The translations under genes were made by a program, and so were the position numbers. From Rhynchopus sp. YZ270_cl-10 (lineage: Eukaryota > Euglenozoa > Diplonemea > Diplonemida > Diplonemidae), in contig OZ037902.1 of assembly GCA_964035575.1 (NCBI GenBank), positions 1,116,001 through 1,180,000 of the forward strand: a stretch of DNA of 64,000 nt, in the 5' to 3' direction. Shown piece after piece: positions 1 through 8,384 of this stretch. Position 1 is the first letter of the stretch. Each line of letters begins with the position of its first letter. The notes beneath the pieces were generated by a model. The model did no database searches, was not told the DNA's origin, and saw only the letters and a list, made by a program, of their open reading frames with translations.

Positions 1-3000
1 GCATGAGTTGGACAAGGCAGTGGTAGGGGCCTGGCCTGAGACGAAGATCAGAATGGCGGCGGCATGTGAGATAGGCGGCATGGACCTGAAGACAGAGGGT
101 GCGTCGCTGATATGGAACTCTGCACCGATGGCGGACATTGATGCACTGCTGGAGAGAACGAACACTTTGAAGATGGCGTCGGGTCTGACAAACCAAAAAT
201 TTGTCGCGCACGTACGTTACAACTCTCGTGGCAACCCCACCATCTTCGCGCCAATCTGGGTCGTAAACTGCACCCAACACGCCATCGAGGTCTTCCCAAA
301 ACACCATGTTACACCCACCCGCCTCCCACCGAAGGACGAAACCCCGCTTCCCATCTCCCTCGAAAAGCTCTCTGATACAGACACACTCTATGTCACTATC
401 GACAAGCAGTTTGAGGACGACCGCCGTCCACCCCAGGCCATAGCGTTAGATGTAGGCGACGTGGCGTCGGGAGGAACCGGCAGTCTTGTGTTTGCGGAGG
501 GGAACACTGGGGAGCGTCTGACGCATATTGGGGTGACGTGCAGTACGGTGACGTGGCCTGGGACGGATGCGTGTACAAGGATATTGAAGTTTGTGCCGAA
601 GTGGACGATACATAACACTTCTTCGCAGAGGTTGTCTGTGAGGTTGGTGCTGCCGGGGGGGACGCGGCCGTCGTTGTCGCTTGCGCCGGGGGAGACGAAG
701 TTGTGTTCGTCGTCTGGTGCAGAGTCGCAGATTGAAGTGAAATATGAGTCTGACGCACTGCTCAACAACCGCTTCTCGCGCCCCTTCTCCATTGCCTCAG
801 CGGGTAACGACCTTCTCCTCCGTATGAACTGCGAGGCCAAAACCGACACCGCAATGCACGTTGGCAACTGCTTTGCAGGGCACACCACACCGAACTCAGA
901 CGTCCCAGAGTTCTTCCGTGTCATCAGAGTGCTCACCACCCTCGCAAACGGCTCCATCAACGTCACCTTCACCGAATCCCGCAAGCCCCCTTTCCTTATC
1001 GAAAACCGCACCGGGTATCCCATCTCCTTCACACAGAAGGGCATATCGCATGCCCCTCTCCGTGTTGTCAAGCCGTACAGCACGATACCATATGCAGCTG
1101 ACGACCCCTTCATCGAGGCGCAAGCACATTTCAAGGTTCTCACTGCGAATGGCGCGGTTGTGGCTGAACGGGACATCAAAATAGGCAAGCCCTCCTCACA
1201 CCCTGCACGCGTCACCCCGGCAACACTACGCGGCATGCCCGCAGTGCACAGCAACACACAGCACTCCGCCGACGCCTCCGTCTCTGTTCTCTGCTTCTCC
1301 GAAGACCACTACCTTGGGAAGAAGATGAGGGCTTCCCACGGTCTAGGCTACGGTGTATACAAAGCAGCATTCGAAGGAATTAGTGTAGGCATCAGCCAGC
1401 CAGATTCATACGAAGATATCACAGTGCTTACAGTGGTCAACAGCATGGTCCTCTTCAAGAAGAACCCTGGGGAAGATGCCTTCAATGCTGTGATCGGTGA
1501 CGTTCAGATTGACGATGTGACCGAACCGCATCCAGTATACCCTGTAGTCTTGCAACGTGAAGTCGATGCCGAAGAAGGTTCGCAAACCAAACCGTTTCTC
1601 TATGTTGAATCCTTAATGTCAGCAACAACAGGGGATGTGGTCGCGATTCGCAATCTGTACATACGGTGTCTTCCTCTGCAGCTCCGTATTTCGGACAAAT
1701 TTTTGTCCGCGGTGTTGCAGTTTTTTGATACAATCAAAGAGGACCAGGACACTGCGAAATCTATTGTTTCAAAACGAACCCACGTTGAAAAGGCGGTTCC
1801 GGCAGACGTATTCTCTGACACATTATGCTTCATTTCGAACATCCAAATTCAGGGCCTAAAGGTGACTATTTCATTCATGCGCCAATCCGAGGATAATGGA
1901 GTCTCCTTCACGCAGTATTCCTCACAGAGGTGGTGGCTTGCGTACATCCTCCGGTCGGTGGAAAACACCTCCCTCGAGTGGGCACCGTTCGTCATCTGCG
2001 ACGTCTCGCTGCCCCTCTCTGCAGTTCTCAGTAGAGTATCCGAGTCATATCTCTCCGCCCTCCGCTATCAGGTTTTTGTCAAAATCCCCTGGAGCACCGC
2101 CTTCTTAGGCAACCCAGCCTCCACTGTACGAGGCATTCGCCAAGGCATTTCTGACCTCGTCGCGAAACCCATCCAAGGCGTCCGCGACGCAGACAGCGTC
2201 GGCACTCTGGTTACCGGAAGCATTAAAGGAGTGGCAGAAGGTGTGGCCTCTCTTGTCACCAATACTACTGGTGGTATTGCAGGGTCGGTGGGGTCTTTGA
2301 CGAGAAGTCTTGCACGGACCACATCTAGATGGTCATTTGACCCTGATTGGTCTTCAGACAGACAGCAAAGCAGTGGGGTTGCCCAAGGCGTCTTTGATGG
2401 TGTAGGCGGGTTTTTCCACTCCCCTGTTTCAGGGTATTCTCAGGACGGTCTCGCTGGGGCAACTGCAGGGCTTGCGATAGGAACGGTCGGGTTGATTACG
2501 AAACCCTTTACTGGGGTGCTTGATGGAGTGTCAGATGGGTTGGATTGGGTTGCAGGGAAGAATCAAAGCATTTCAGAGCGTGTTCGACCACCGCGGGTGT
2601 ATTTGAGGCGAGAGTTTGCGCATGAAGTGCAAGGGGTGTCGCCGATGGAGTTGCAGATGCTTTCGGAGCAGCTGCGGGCAGGGGAGATCACTCCAGTGCA
2701 AATGAAGAAGAAGGTGGCCTCGTTTGAGACGCTCGCAGCGGAGATGACGTGGGAGCAGTTCCATGCGGTGTGCACAGAGAAGGAGTTCTACCAGTACGCG
2801 TACCTCGCGCGTGATGTGTACCTGGCAGGCCTGCACCCTCTCAACAACAGAGCATCTACCCCAGCAATCGACCCGACACGTGTCCAGCACCTCTACAGAA
2901 CACTTGGTGCTGCAGCCCTCTCTAGTGATCCCTCCCTCCAAGTAGGCCCCGAGGAGCTTGCCTACGTTACAACATGGGAGGAGTTCCAAGCGCTCTTCTC

Positions 3001-3100
3001 GTTTGCGGATTTCTATAAATATGCGCGTGCTGCGCGGGATGCATGTGTCAAAAAGACATACGGATTCAAATTGCTAAAACAACCGGAGAGGCGAGTGTGA
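1..3100 (+). CDS. VPS13: VPS13-family bridge-like lipid transfer protein, C-terminal part
   Basis: The gene is cut by the left window edge: the frame is open to base 2 and ends at TGA 3098-3100, leaving about 1030 residues. VPS13 proteins move phospholipids between organelles at membrane contacts. The first ~400 residues hold beta modules with the recurring Asn of the VPS13 adaptor-binding region (VVNCT, IHNTS, IENRTGYPISF). Near residues 715-790 and 820-865 are Gly/Val-rich amphipathic helices typical of the VPS13 C-terminus (GIRQGISDLVAKPIQG, LITKPFTGVLDGVSDG, ending RVRPPR). Instead of the usual PH domain, the last ~170 residues carry two related blocks (MTWEQFHAVCTEKEFYQYAY and TTWEEFQALFSFADFYKYAR), which look like an internal duplication. 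No intron is visible. The family call is firm; the paralogue is unknown. Confidence 0.85.
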   Translation, partial: HELDKAVVGAWPETKIRMAAACEIGGMDLKTEGASLIWNSAPMADIDALLERTNTLKMASGLTNQKFVAHVRYNSRGNPTIFAPIWVVNCTQHAIEVFPKHHVTPTRLPPKDETPLPISLEKLSDTDTLYVTIDKQFEDDRRPPQAIALDVGDVASGGTGSLVFAEGNTGERLTHIGVTCSTVTWPGTDACTRILKFVPKWTIHNTSSQRLSVRLVLPGGTRPSLSLAPGETKLCSSSGAESQIEVKYESDALLNNRFSRPFSIASAGNDLLLRMNCEAKTDTAMHVGNCFAGHTTPNSDVPEFFRVIRVLTTLANGSINVTFTESRKPPFLIENRTGYPISFTQKGISHAPLRVVKPYSTIPYAADDPFIEAQAHFKVLTANGAVVAERDIKIGKPSSHPARVTPATLRGMPAVHSNTQHSADASVSVLCFSEDHYLGKKMRASHGLGYGVYKAAFEGISVGISQPDSYEDITVLTVVNSMVLFKKNPGEDAFNAVIGDVQIDDVTEPHPVYPVVLQREVDAEEGSQTKPFLYVESLMSATTGDVVAIRNLYIRCLPLQLRISDKFLSAVLQFFDTIKEDQDTAKSIVSKRTHVEKAVPADVFSDTLCFISNIQIQGLKVTISFMRQSEDNGVSFTQYSSQRWWLAYILRSVENTSLEWAPFVICDVSLPLSAVLSRVSESYLSALRYQVFVKIPWSTAFLGNPASTVRGIRQGISDLVAKPIQGVRDADSVGTLVTGSIKGVAEGVASLVTNTTGGIAGSVGSLTRSLARTTSRWSFDPDWSSDRQQSSGVAQGVFDGVGGFFHSPVSGYSQDGLAGATAGLAIGTVGLITKPFTGVLDGVSDGLDWVAGKNQSISERVRPPRVYLRREFAHEVQGVSPMELQMLSEQLRAGEITPVQMKKKVASFETLAAEMTWEQFHAVCTEKEFYQYAYLARDVYLAGLHPLNNRASTPAIDPTRVQHLYRTLGAAALSSDPSLQVGPEELAYVTTWEEFQALFSFADFYKYARAARDACVKKTYGFKLLKQPERRV

Positions 3101-3222
3101 AATGAAAATGATTTAGAAAAAAAATCTGGAAAAAATAGCCCTTTTTTTGTAACGTCAATTAGGATGGTGTACAGTGAAGGTGCATTCATCTATCTTTTTT
3201 TTTTAAATTCGTCTTTTCTTTG

Positions 3223-3257
3223 AAGGTGACTCAGCAGAGAGGCTCAGATTCATCTCC
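3223..3257 (+). repeat. HP-1 stem-loop copy
   Basis: The outer arm AAGGTGA and the TTCATCT flank are kept. The inner arms CTCAGC and GCTCAG pair except for one C-C mismatch. A T/A-rich tract follows. Confidence 0.6.
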
Positions 3258-3546
3258 AAAAATTTTCTTCCCTTTTTTTTTTTTTTTTTTGCGTTTTTCT
3301 CAGGCTCTCCGCTAGGATTTCCGATTTTGAAAATATTCTGTTGATGGTCCACGTTGGTGGGGTACATGCTTGCGCCGCAGGCGCACGGTACGCAACTTTT
3401 TTTTTTACCAACGCCCGAATTTGACTTTTTTGGGACGTTTGAGCACTCACCTCTCCATATCTTCTTCTCCTGAGCTTTTTTGACAGGTAGAACGGGTCTG
3501 AACCACTTAGCAGAACTTTTTTTTTTTTTCTTTTTTTCCCCATTTT

Positions 3547-3577
3547 CAAAAAGTTCTGTTGACAATCAACAGAACTT
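3547..3577 (-). repeat. HP-7 hairpin, 13-bp perfect stem
   Basis: AAAGTTCTGTTGA pairs perfectly with its complement across a 3-base loop. A second copy at 45006-45034 lies on the opposite strand and also shares flanking bases (GGTACT before, TTGAAAA after), so the repeat is about 50-60 bases long. Confidence 0.75.
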
Positions 3578-3973
3578 TAGTACCTAGCGGAGTGCCTGGT
3601 TTTTCTACGCATCAGGGGTTGGGAGGGAGAGGGAGAGGGGTAGTTGTGTTTTTATATTTTCTTGTTTTTTTTTTTTCAATTTAACCCGCGGAGAACGCAG
3701 TGCGCCGTCGTCCACCGGTGTTGTCTGGTGAGGTGTTTTTGCACTTTTCAACTTTCTCTGATAGTTGAACTGTGGTTTGGAAATAGTGTTGTTGCCTCGG
3801 TTTGTGTTTGCCACCAGCTGTGCAAAAGTGCAATCTTCACTTTTTCCTCTGTTATTTTTTGATGTTCGGCTGAAAAAGTTTTGAGTATATTTTCACAAAA
3901 TTGTCAACCCAACTATCCTGTTTAAAGGTTTCCATTGAAGCCTTGAGTTGCGTTTTTTTTTCTTCTTCTTCTT

Positions 3974-4010
3974 AGACATTTGTGCACGAGGCACATTCGT
4001 CTTATAAGAT
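3974..4010 (+). repeat. HP-1b stem-loop copy
   Basis: The inner stem is TGTGC/GCACA around loop ACGAG. The outer pair is AGAC/GTCT, where other copies have AAGATG/CATCTT. The CTTATAAG flank and a pyrimidine tract follow. Confidence 0.75.
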
Positions 4011-4815
4011 TTCTCTTTATTCGTGCACGATAATGCTTAAAGAGCATAACCTATTATCGCCTCTATCTTAAGCGGAAGCATTGCATAGACACGTGCTTCC
4101 CTTTTCTCCACATCCCCCATCCCCACTCCTTCGTTTTCTCTACCCAGAACGAAAGGAGTACCAACGATTTTAAGCTGACAGAAAAAAAAAAATCTCTTTG
4201 TGTCGAGAGAGGGGGAAAAAGGTAAAAAAACAAAAAAAAAAACAAAAAAAACAATGCAAGATTTGCAGAAAACAGCCTTTTAGGGGGTAATCGGGAGGGA
4301 AGGTTTAACTGTCGAAAAACACATTGTGGTGTGTGAAGGGGAGAGAAAGGACCGGGGGAGGGAGGGGGGGGGGGGGGGGGGCAGGGGAAGAACAACGGCT
4401 CTGTAACGGCGGTTTTTTTCTTCTTCCACCTATTGGTGTTACCGATCTGCTGTCGGGGACATGTCAATATAGGGGGGGTGTCATTTTCCCCTGTAAACCT
4501 TGTGTCAAGGACATGTCAAGGACCTGTCAATATGGGCCCTTTCGGGAAACAGTTAGGAAACACCGCCTATAGTAAAGAAAAGAAGACGGCAACCCCCCTC
4601 ACCCTCACCCTCACCCCACTCCCCCCATCTCTTTTTCACCCATGCTATCATTCCCCACCCCACAGCATTCGATACCCCGGTTAATCAACTAAGAAAAGGG
4701 GTCTCATTGAAGGCCGTATTAATACATCGGAGCGATTTATGGCAGACTTTTTAAAACCTCTCCTCCCCCCAGAAACATAACATAACAGAAAAAAAGCACG
4801 ACAAAAAAAAAAAAA

Positions 4816-6834
4816 ATGGAGATATGTGTCCGCAACAGCATTACTGGATGTGAGGTGAACCTTCTTATTGAGTATGACGCTACCGTCGCTTCATTGACGG
4901 AACAGGTTGCACAGGCGTTCTCGCTGGATAAGCAGCATATTGCACTTTCCTTCGACACCATCACCACTGCCACCACCCCGGACACCCGCCTTTGCGACCT
5001 CAACATAACGGGGGACTCCATCGTCACTGCAGACATCAGCTGTGAAAGCTACCTGGCTGATTTAGAGTCGGGGCGCACACTGTGGCAATTCCTCCCTGAA
5101 TGGGTGCGTTCTTTGAAGGAGGCCGCGCTTCGTGCTGTTGCATATGATGTCAGTATTTTTGACGACCTCCCAGCACCCCTCCGCAACGACGTCGACGTTC
5201 TCTCCCAGATTATTCCCACCAAAGCTGATAAGTTGATGCAATGTTCTGACGAAATTCGTGATGACCCTGCTGTCCTCTCTCATTTTTTAAAAAAACCCGG
5301 AAATATTCGGTTTTGCGGACCAAAATCTCGAGGAAACAAAGAATTGTTGATGGCAGCGATCAATAATGGGGTAGTGAGAAGCACGTTGCTGTGTATGACA
5401 GCGCCTGCGGTGAATGATCGGGTGTTTGCGTTGGAGTGCTGTGCGATGGATGGAGTGCATTTGGAGTTTTTTAGTGCGGTGGTTCGTGGTGACCCTGAGG
5501 TGGTGCAATGTGCAGTGCAGCAAAACCCTTATGCCATAATCCACGCAGGTGATACGATCAAAGGGGACCGGTCCTATATCAGTACGCTAATTGCAGAGAT
5601 ATGCTCGAGGGCGGAGCGCTACGCTGTGACCCGCAATTCGGTTGTTTCGTCATTGGTTTCGTTTTGGGATCGGTTGTTTGTGCCAACAGTGGATACTACT
5701 ATGTTCCGCCGTTCTGGGAGGGTTATCCGATTGTTGGAACATTTCCCGATGTATGCAGATGACACAAAAATTGTGGAAAAATGCTGTGATTTGCATGCGG
5801 AGTGCTTCTCTTTTGCGTCAGACCGGCTTCGTGGGGATGTGCCTCTCGCATTGCAATGTGTTACCGCATCGAGTTCGATGCTGGCCAAAGTGGCGCTTCC
5901 TGCAGCAGCAGACCACTCCGTCATAAAAAAGGCAGTGCGCAGCTTCCCTTCAGCAGTTGTTCACATCCACTGCGACGTTCTGAGCAAACCCCTTGCCTTA
6001 GAGTTAGTGCGAACCTCATTTGAGGTCTTCCGGCACCTCCCTGCTACTTTCCAGGAGGATAGAGACATTGCCTTGGTCGCAGTTCGGGACAGTAGATGCG
6101 CAACGATCTATTCATCACTTTGCACCAATCTGAAAATGGACGCAGACCTTGCAATCGTTGCCGTCACACAGAACAATGCATCCCTCCGTCACGTTTCAAA
6201 AATCGTCTTCAGCGACCGCTCCTTTATGCTGATTGCTATCGAAAAGGACCCTTTGCTTTTGGAGCAGCACAGTGAGTTCAACGATGACCGGGAGGTGGTC
6301 ATGAAGGCTGTCTCCACTTCGGGGGATACATTGCGGTATGCAAGCAAAAGGTTGAAGGGGGACAAAGAAGTTGTGGCAAAGGCTTCGCCTCATGCACTCC
6401 AATATGCGTCGGAGGAGCTTCAAAATGATAAAAAACTGATGCTAAAGGCGATATCAGGGTTTCCTTATATATTGAAGGCCTGCAAGGAGACGAGGTTAGG
6501 GGAGGATCGCGATTTTGTATTGGCTGCGGTGAAGGTGAGGGGAACTGCACTGCATGGGGCTAGTGAAGCGTTGCAGGATGATGACGAGGTCGTGCGTGCG
6601 GCCATGCAGCAGGACGCCTCTGCCTTCCGTGACGCCAGCAAGCGGCTCCGTGCTAACCGCACTCTCGCTATCGCCGCCATCGCCGCCACCCCAATGTCCC
6701 TGTACTTCCTAGAACCTCCCCTGCGAGACGACGAAGAACTCAAATACCTTGCAACAAAAACAGGAAGGAGCTGGCTTGGCGCCTTCGGGCGGTACCACGC
6801 GAGGGTAGGAAAGTATAAGGCTTTCAAGAATTAA
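4816..6834 (+). CDS. Ubiquitin-like domain plus DUF4116 repeat protein
   Basis: A 672-residue single-exon gene starts at ATG 4816 after an A tract and ends at TAA. Residues 1-75 (MEICVRNSITGCEVNLLIEY onward) follow the beta-grasp pattern of a ubiquitin-like domain without a C-terminal GG, so it is probably a binding module rather than a conjugated modifier. From about residue 200 to 640 there are repeats of the type D(K/R)EVVxxAV...LxxASxxL(R/K), the DUF4116 signature, clearest at residues 485-640. DUF4116 has no established biochemical role; it occurs in protists, algae and large DNA viruses and is usually expanded in helical arrays. The Ubl fusion suggests a link to ubiquitin signalling, which is inference. 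No membrane segment or signal peptide is seen. Confidence 0.85.
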   Translation: MEICVRNSITGCEVNLLIEYDATVASLTEQVAQAFSLDKQHIALSFDTITTATTPDTRLCDLNITGDSIVTADISCESYLADLESGRTLWQFLPEWVRSLKEAALRAVAYDVSIFDDLPAPLRNDVDVLSQIIPTKADKLMQCSDEIRDDPAVLSHFLKKPGNIRFCGPKSRGNKELLMAAINNGVVRSTLLCMTAPAVNDRVFALECCAMDGVHLEFFSAVVRGDPEVVQCAVQQNPYAIIHAGDTIKGDRSYISTLIAEICSRAERYAVTRNSVVSSLVSFWDRLFVPTVDTTMFRRSGRVIRLLEHFPMYADDTKIVEKCCDLHAECFSFASDRLRGDVPLALQCVTASSSMLAKVALPAAADHSVIKKAVRSFPSAVVHIHCDVLSKPLALELVRTSFEVFRHLPATFQEDRDIALVAVRDSRCATIYSSLCTNLKMDADLAIVAVTQNNASLRHVSKIVFSDRSFMLIAIEKDPLLLEQHSEFNDDREVVMKAVSTSGDTLRYASKRLKGDKEVVAKASPHALQYASEELQNDKKLMLKAISGFPYILKACKETRLGEDRDFVLAAVKVRGTALHGASEALQDDDEVVRAAMQQDASAFRDASKRLRANRTLAIAAIAATPMSLYFLEPPLRDDEELKYLATKTGRSWLGAFGRYHARVGKYKAFKN

Positions 6835-7413
6835 TCCAGAGTCTGACAACGAAGAAACGAATCTGGTATCACACGGTTTTCGCAAAAAAAAAACGAACGC
6901 AAAATGAAGTCGGGGGGTTCATCTTATAAGCTTTCCTCTATTTTTTTTTTTGGGGGGGGGGTTTTTTTTTTTGAACCAGGTGACTGAGAGAGATGGACAA
7001 TTAATAAAATTTTCTTTTTACATCGTTGACGAAACGGAAGTGAGCACCGTAGCTTAAGAACCTTCTTCTTTGATAGTCGATGAAGGAGACTCATCGTAGC
7101 TGAGGCTTAGGTTCGTCTGACGACGCTTCTGTCTTAAGGCAGGTGGACACCACCTCATGCCCTTCTTTTACTTAATGAGAACAAAAGAAAGTTACTTTCC
7201 GTAGTGCCCTGCACCACTTCTAACCTGGTGGAGAGGCACTGTCCGTGTATTTCAATATCCACACAATATTCGTTTGCCGTTTCTATTCCCAATGATTCCC
7301 TTATTTTTTCCGCCCCAATTTGGGGTTTCCTTGTTACATTTTTGACTTCTTTACGCGATAAGATGCAGGGCAATGATTATGTATCTGTGTACAACCTATG
7401 TTGTGGTAACTGT

Positions 7414-7520
7414 GTGCATGTCAATGAAGTGCTCTCTGGGGTTCGATAACCCTCGGGGGAACCAGTATTTGTGTCCGCCAAAGAACGGTGAGGTGTTTGC
7501 ACTTTCAACTTTTCTTTTTT
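7414..7520 (+). repeat. HP-6 composite stem-loop repeat
   Basis: It contains the GGGTT-CGAT-AACCC hairpin, then the arms CGCC and GGTG around AAAGAACGGTGA, then TTTGCACTTTCAACTTTTC. A second copy of the same order lies at 23382-23470. Confidence 0.7.
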
Positions 7521-7525
7521 TATTT

Positions 7526-7580
7526 CCGCGGAGTGTCAGTGCCTGCGTCGCAGAGGCGTTTTGCACTATCAACTTCACTT
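7526..7580 (+). repeat. HP-5 stem-loop copy
   Basis: GGAGTGTCAGTGCCTG leads into arms CGTC/GGCG around loop GCAGA, then TTTTGCACT and AACTTCACTTTT. It directly follows the HP-6 copy. Confidence 0.7.
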
Positions 7581-7594
7581 TTATTTCCCTTTTC

Positions 7595-7634
7595 AAGGTG
7601 ACCACAGCACACGAGAGACTGAGCTCATCTTACT
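7595..7634 (+). repeat. HP-1 stem-loop copy, diverged
   Basis: The outer arms AAGGTGA and TCATCTT are kept, as is the ACGAGAG loop motif, but the inner stem is poor. Confidence 0.5.
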
Positions 7635-7689
7635 AACCTAACTCAAACGCTTCACCTTTGTTTTGTCCTTACCTCGGAAAAAAAAAACA

Positions 7690-7775
7690 TACCGTCATCG
7701 TAAAAATTATTGACCGTAAAAAAGGTCGAACTTCCAGAAAAATCCTGAAAAGGTCGAACATTATTACGGCAATAA
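7690..7775. mobile_element. Diverged TACCGT foldback MITE
   Basis: It shares ATTATTGACCGTA and GGTCGAAC(T/A) blocks with the foldback elements at 25934-26035 and 26918-27022. The left end TACCGT is present; the right end is degraded. Confidence 0.5.
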
Positions 7776-7963
7776 CCAACACCCCCCTTTTTTTAAAAAA
7801 AACAGATTTCTATTTTTTTGTTGTTTCGTCGAGCTGCATTTTAGCACGTTTTTTTATTTTTTTTTGAATTTCACCCACGCAGTTTTGATTGAGGATAGGG
7901 AAATGACATCCTCCCCAACAACACCCTTGTGAAATCGCAGCTTGCTGTGCGACCATTTGTGAT

Positions 7964-8004
7964 CAAGGTTGACCAAACACAGAGGCTGAGGTGCCATCTT
8001 ATAA
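7964..8004 (+). repeat. HP-1 stem-loop copy, degenerate
   Basis: AAGGTTGACC, CAGAGGCTGAGG and CATCTTATAAG remain from the HP-1 pattern, but the stem is not convincing. Confidence 0.4.
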
Positions 8005-8313
8005 GCTCAATTCTTCGGCTCAAAATAAAATGTTGGCCTTGCACGGTTGGGTACAGGTCATTACTGAGGTACACTATGGGCAGGGCTGTTGTATTTCAAG
8101 CCAAAAATTGATTTCGCGGTGCTTCGCTTCGCACTCCATTCCATGGCTCAAATGCTCTCCCTCCACACTTACACTACCCCTTCTTTCACCCTCCCCATCC
8201 TTCAGGGCTTAGTTCCACCTTAACACAACCTATACCCTCCACAACGCCTCATCTTCGGGGTGGTTTTTAATATACAACTCAACCCCGTTTTTTCCCGTTC
8301 TACTCTACCCCGT

Positions 8314-8352
8314 GAAGGAGCTAGGCGAGCGGCTTAGGTTCATCTTAACTTT
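8314..8352 (+). repeat. HP-1 stem-loop in the 5' flank of the cyclase-like gene
   Basis: The arms CTAGGC and GCTTAG pair with one G-T wobble in place of A-T, followed by GTTCATCTTA. A pyrimidine tract and TTTGAG then lead into ATG 8385, so this copy may lie in the 5' UTR or just upstream of an RNA processing site. Confidence 0.7.
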
Positions 8353-8384
8353 TTCTCCTTTTTTGTTTTTTTTTTTTTTTTGAG

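Larger units (their letters stand above)
3101..4815. other. Intergenic region between VPS13 and the DUF4116 gene
   Basis: There is no convincing gene here. It holds two stem-loop repeats of family HP-1, an HP-7 hairpin at 3547-3577, T and A tracts, a G run at 4362-4381 and a short CCCTCA repeat near 4596-4617. A GC-rich motif at 3365-3391 (CGCCGCAGGCGCACGG) also occurs inside the hAT elements at 17.9 and 25.4 kb. Confidence 0.6.
6835..8384. other. Intergenic region before the cyclase-like receptor gene
   Basis: There is no supported gene. It contains HP-5/HP-6 repeats (7414-7580), several HP-1 copies, a diverged TACCGT foldback element (7690-7775) and long T tracts. The last HP-1 copy is followed by a T run and GAG directly before the next ATG. 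Confidence 0.6.

Noticed and set aside
388-1257. A 289-codon minus-strand frame opposite VPS13
   Set aside because: The + frame has clear VPS13 motifs across the same bases; the minus frame has none.
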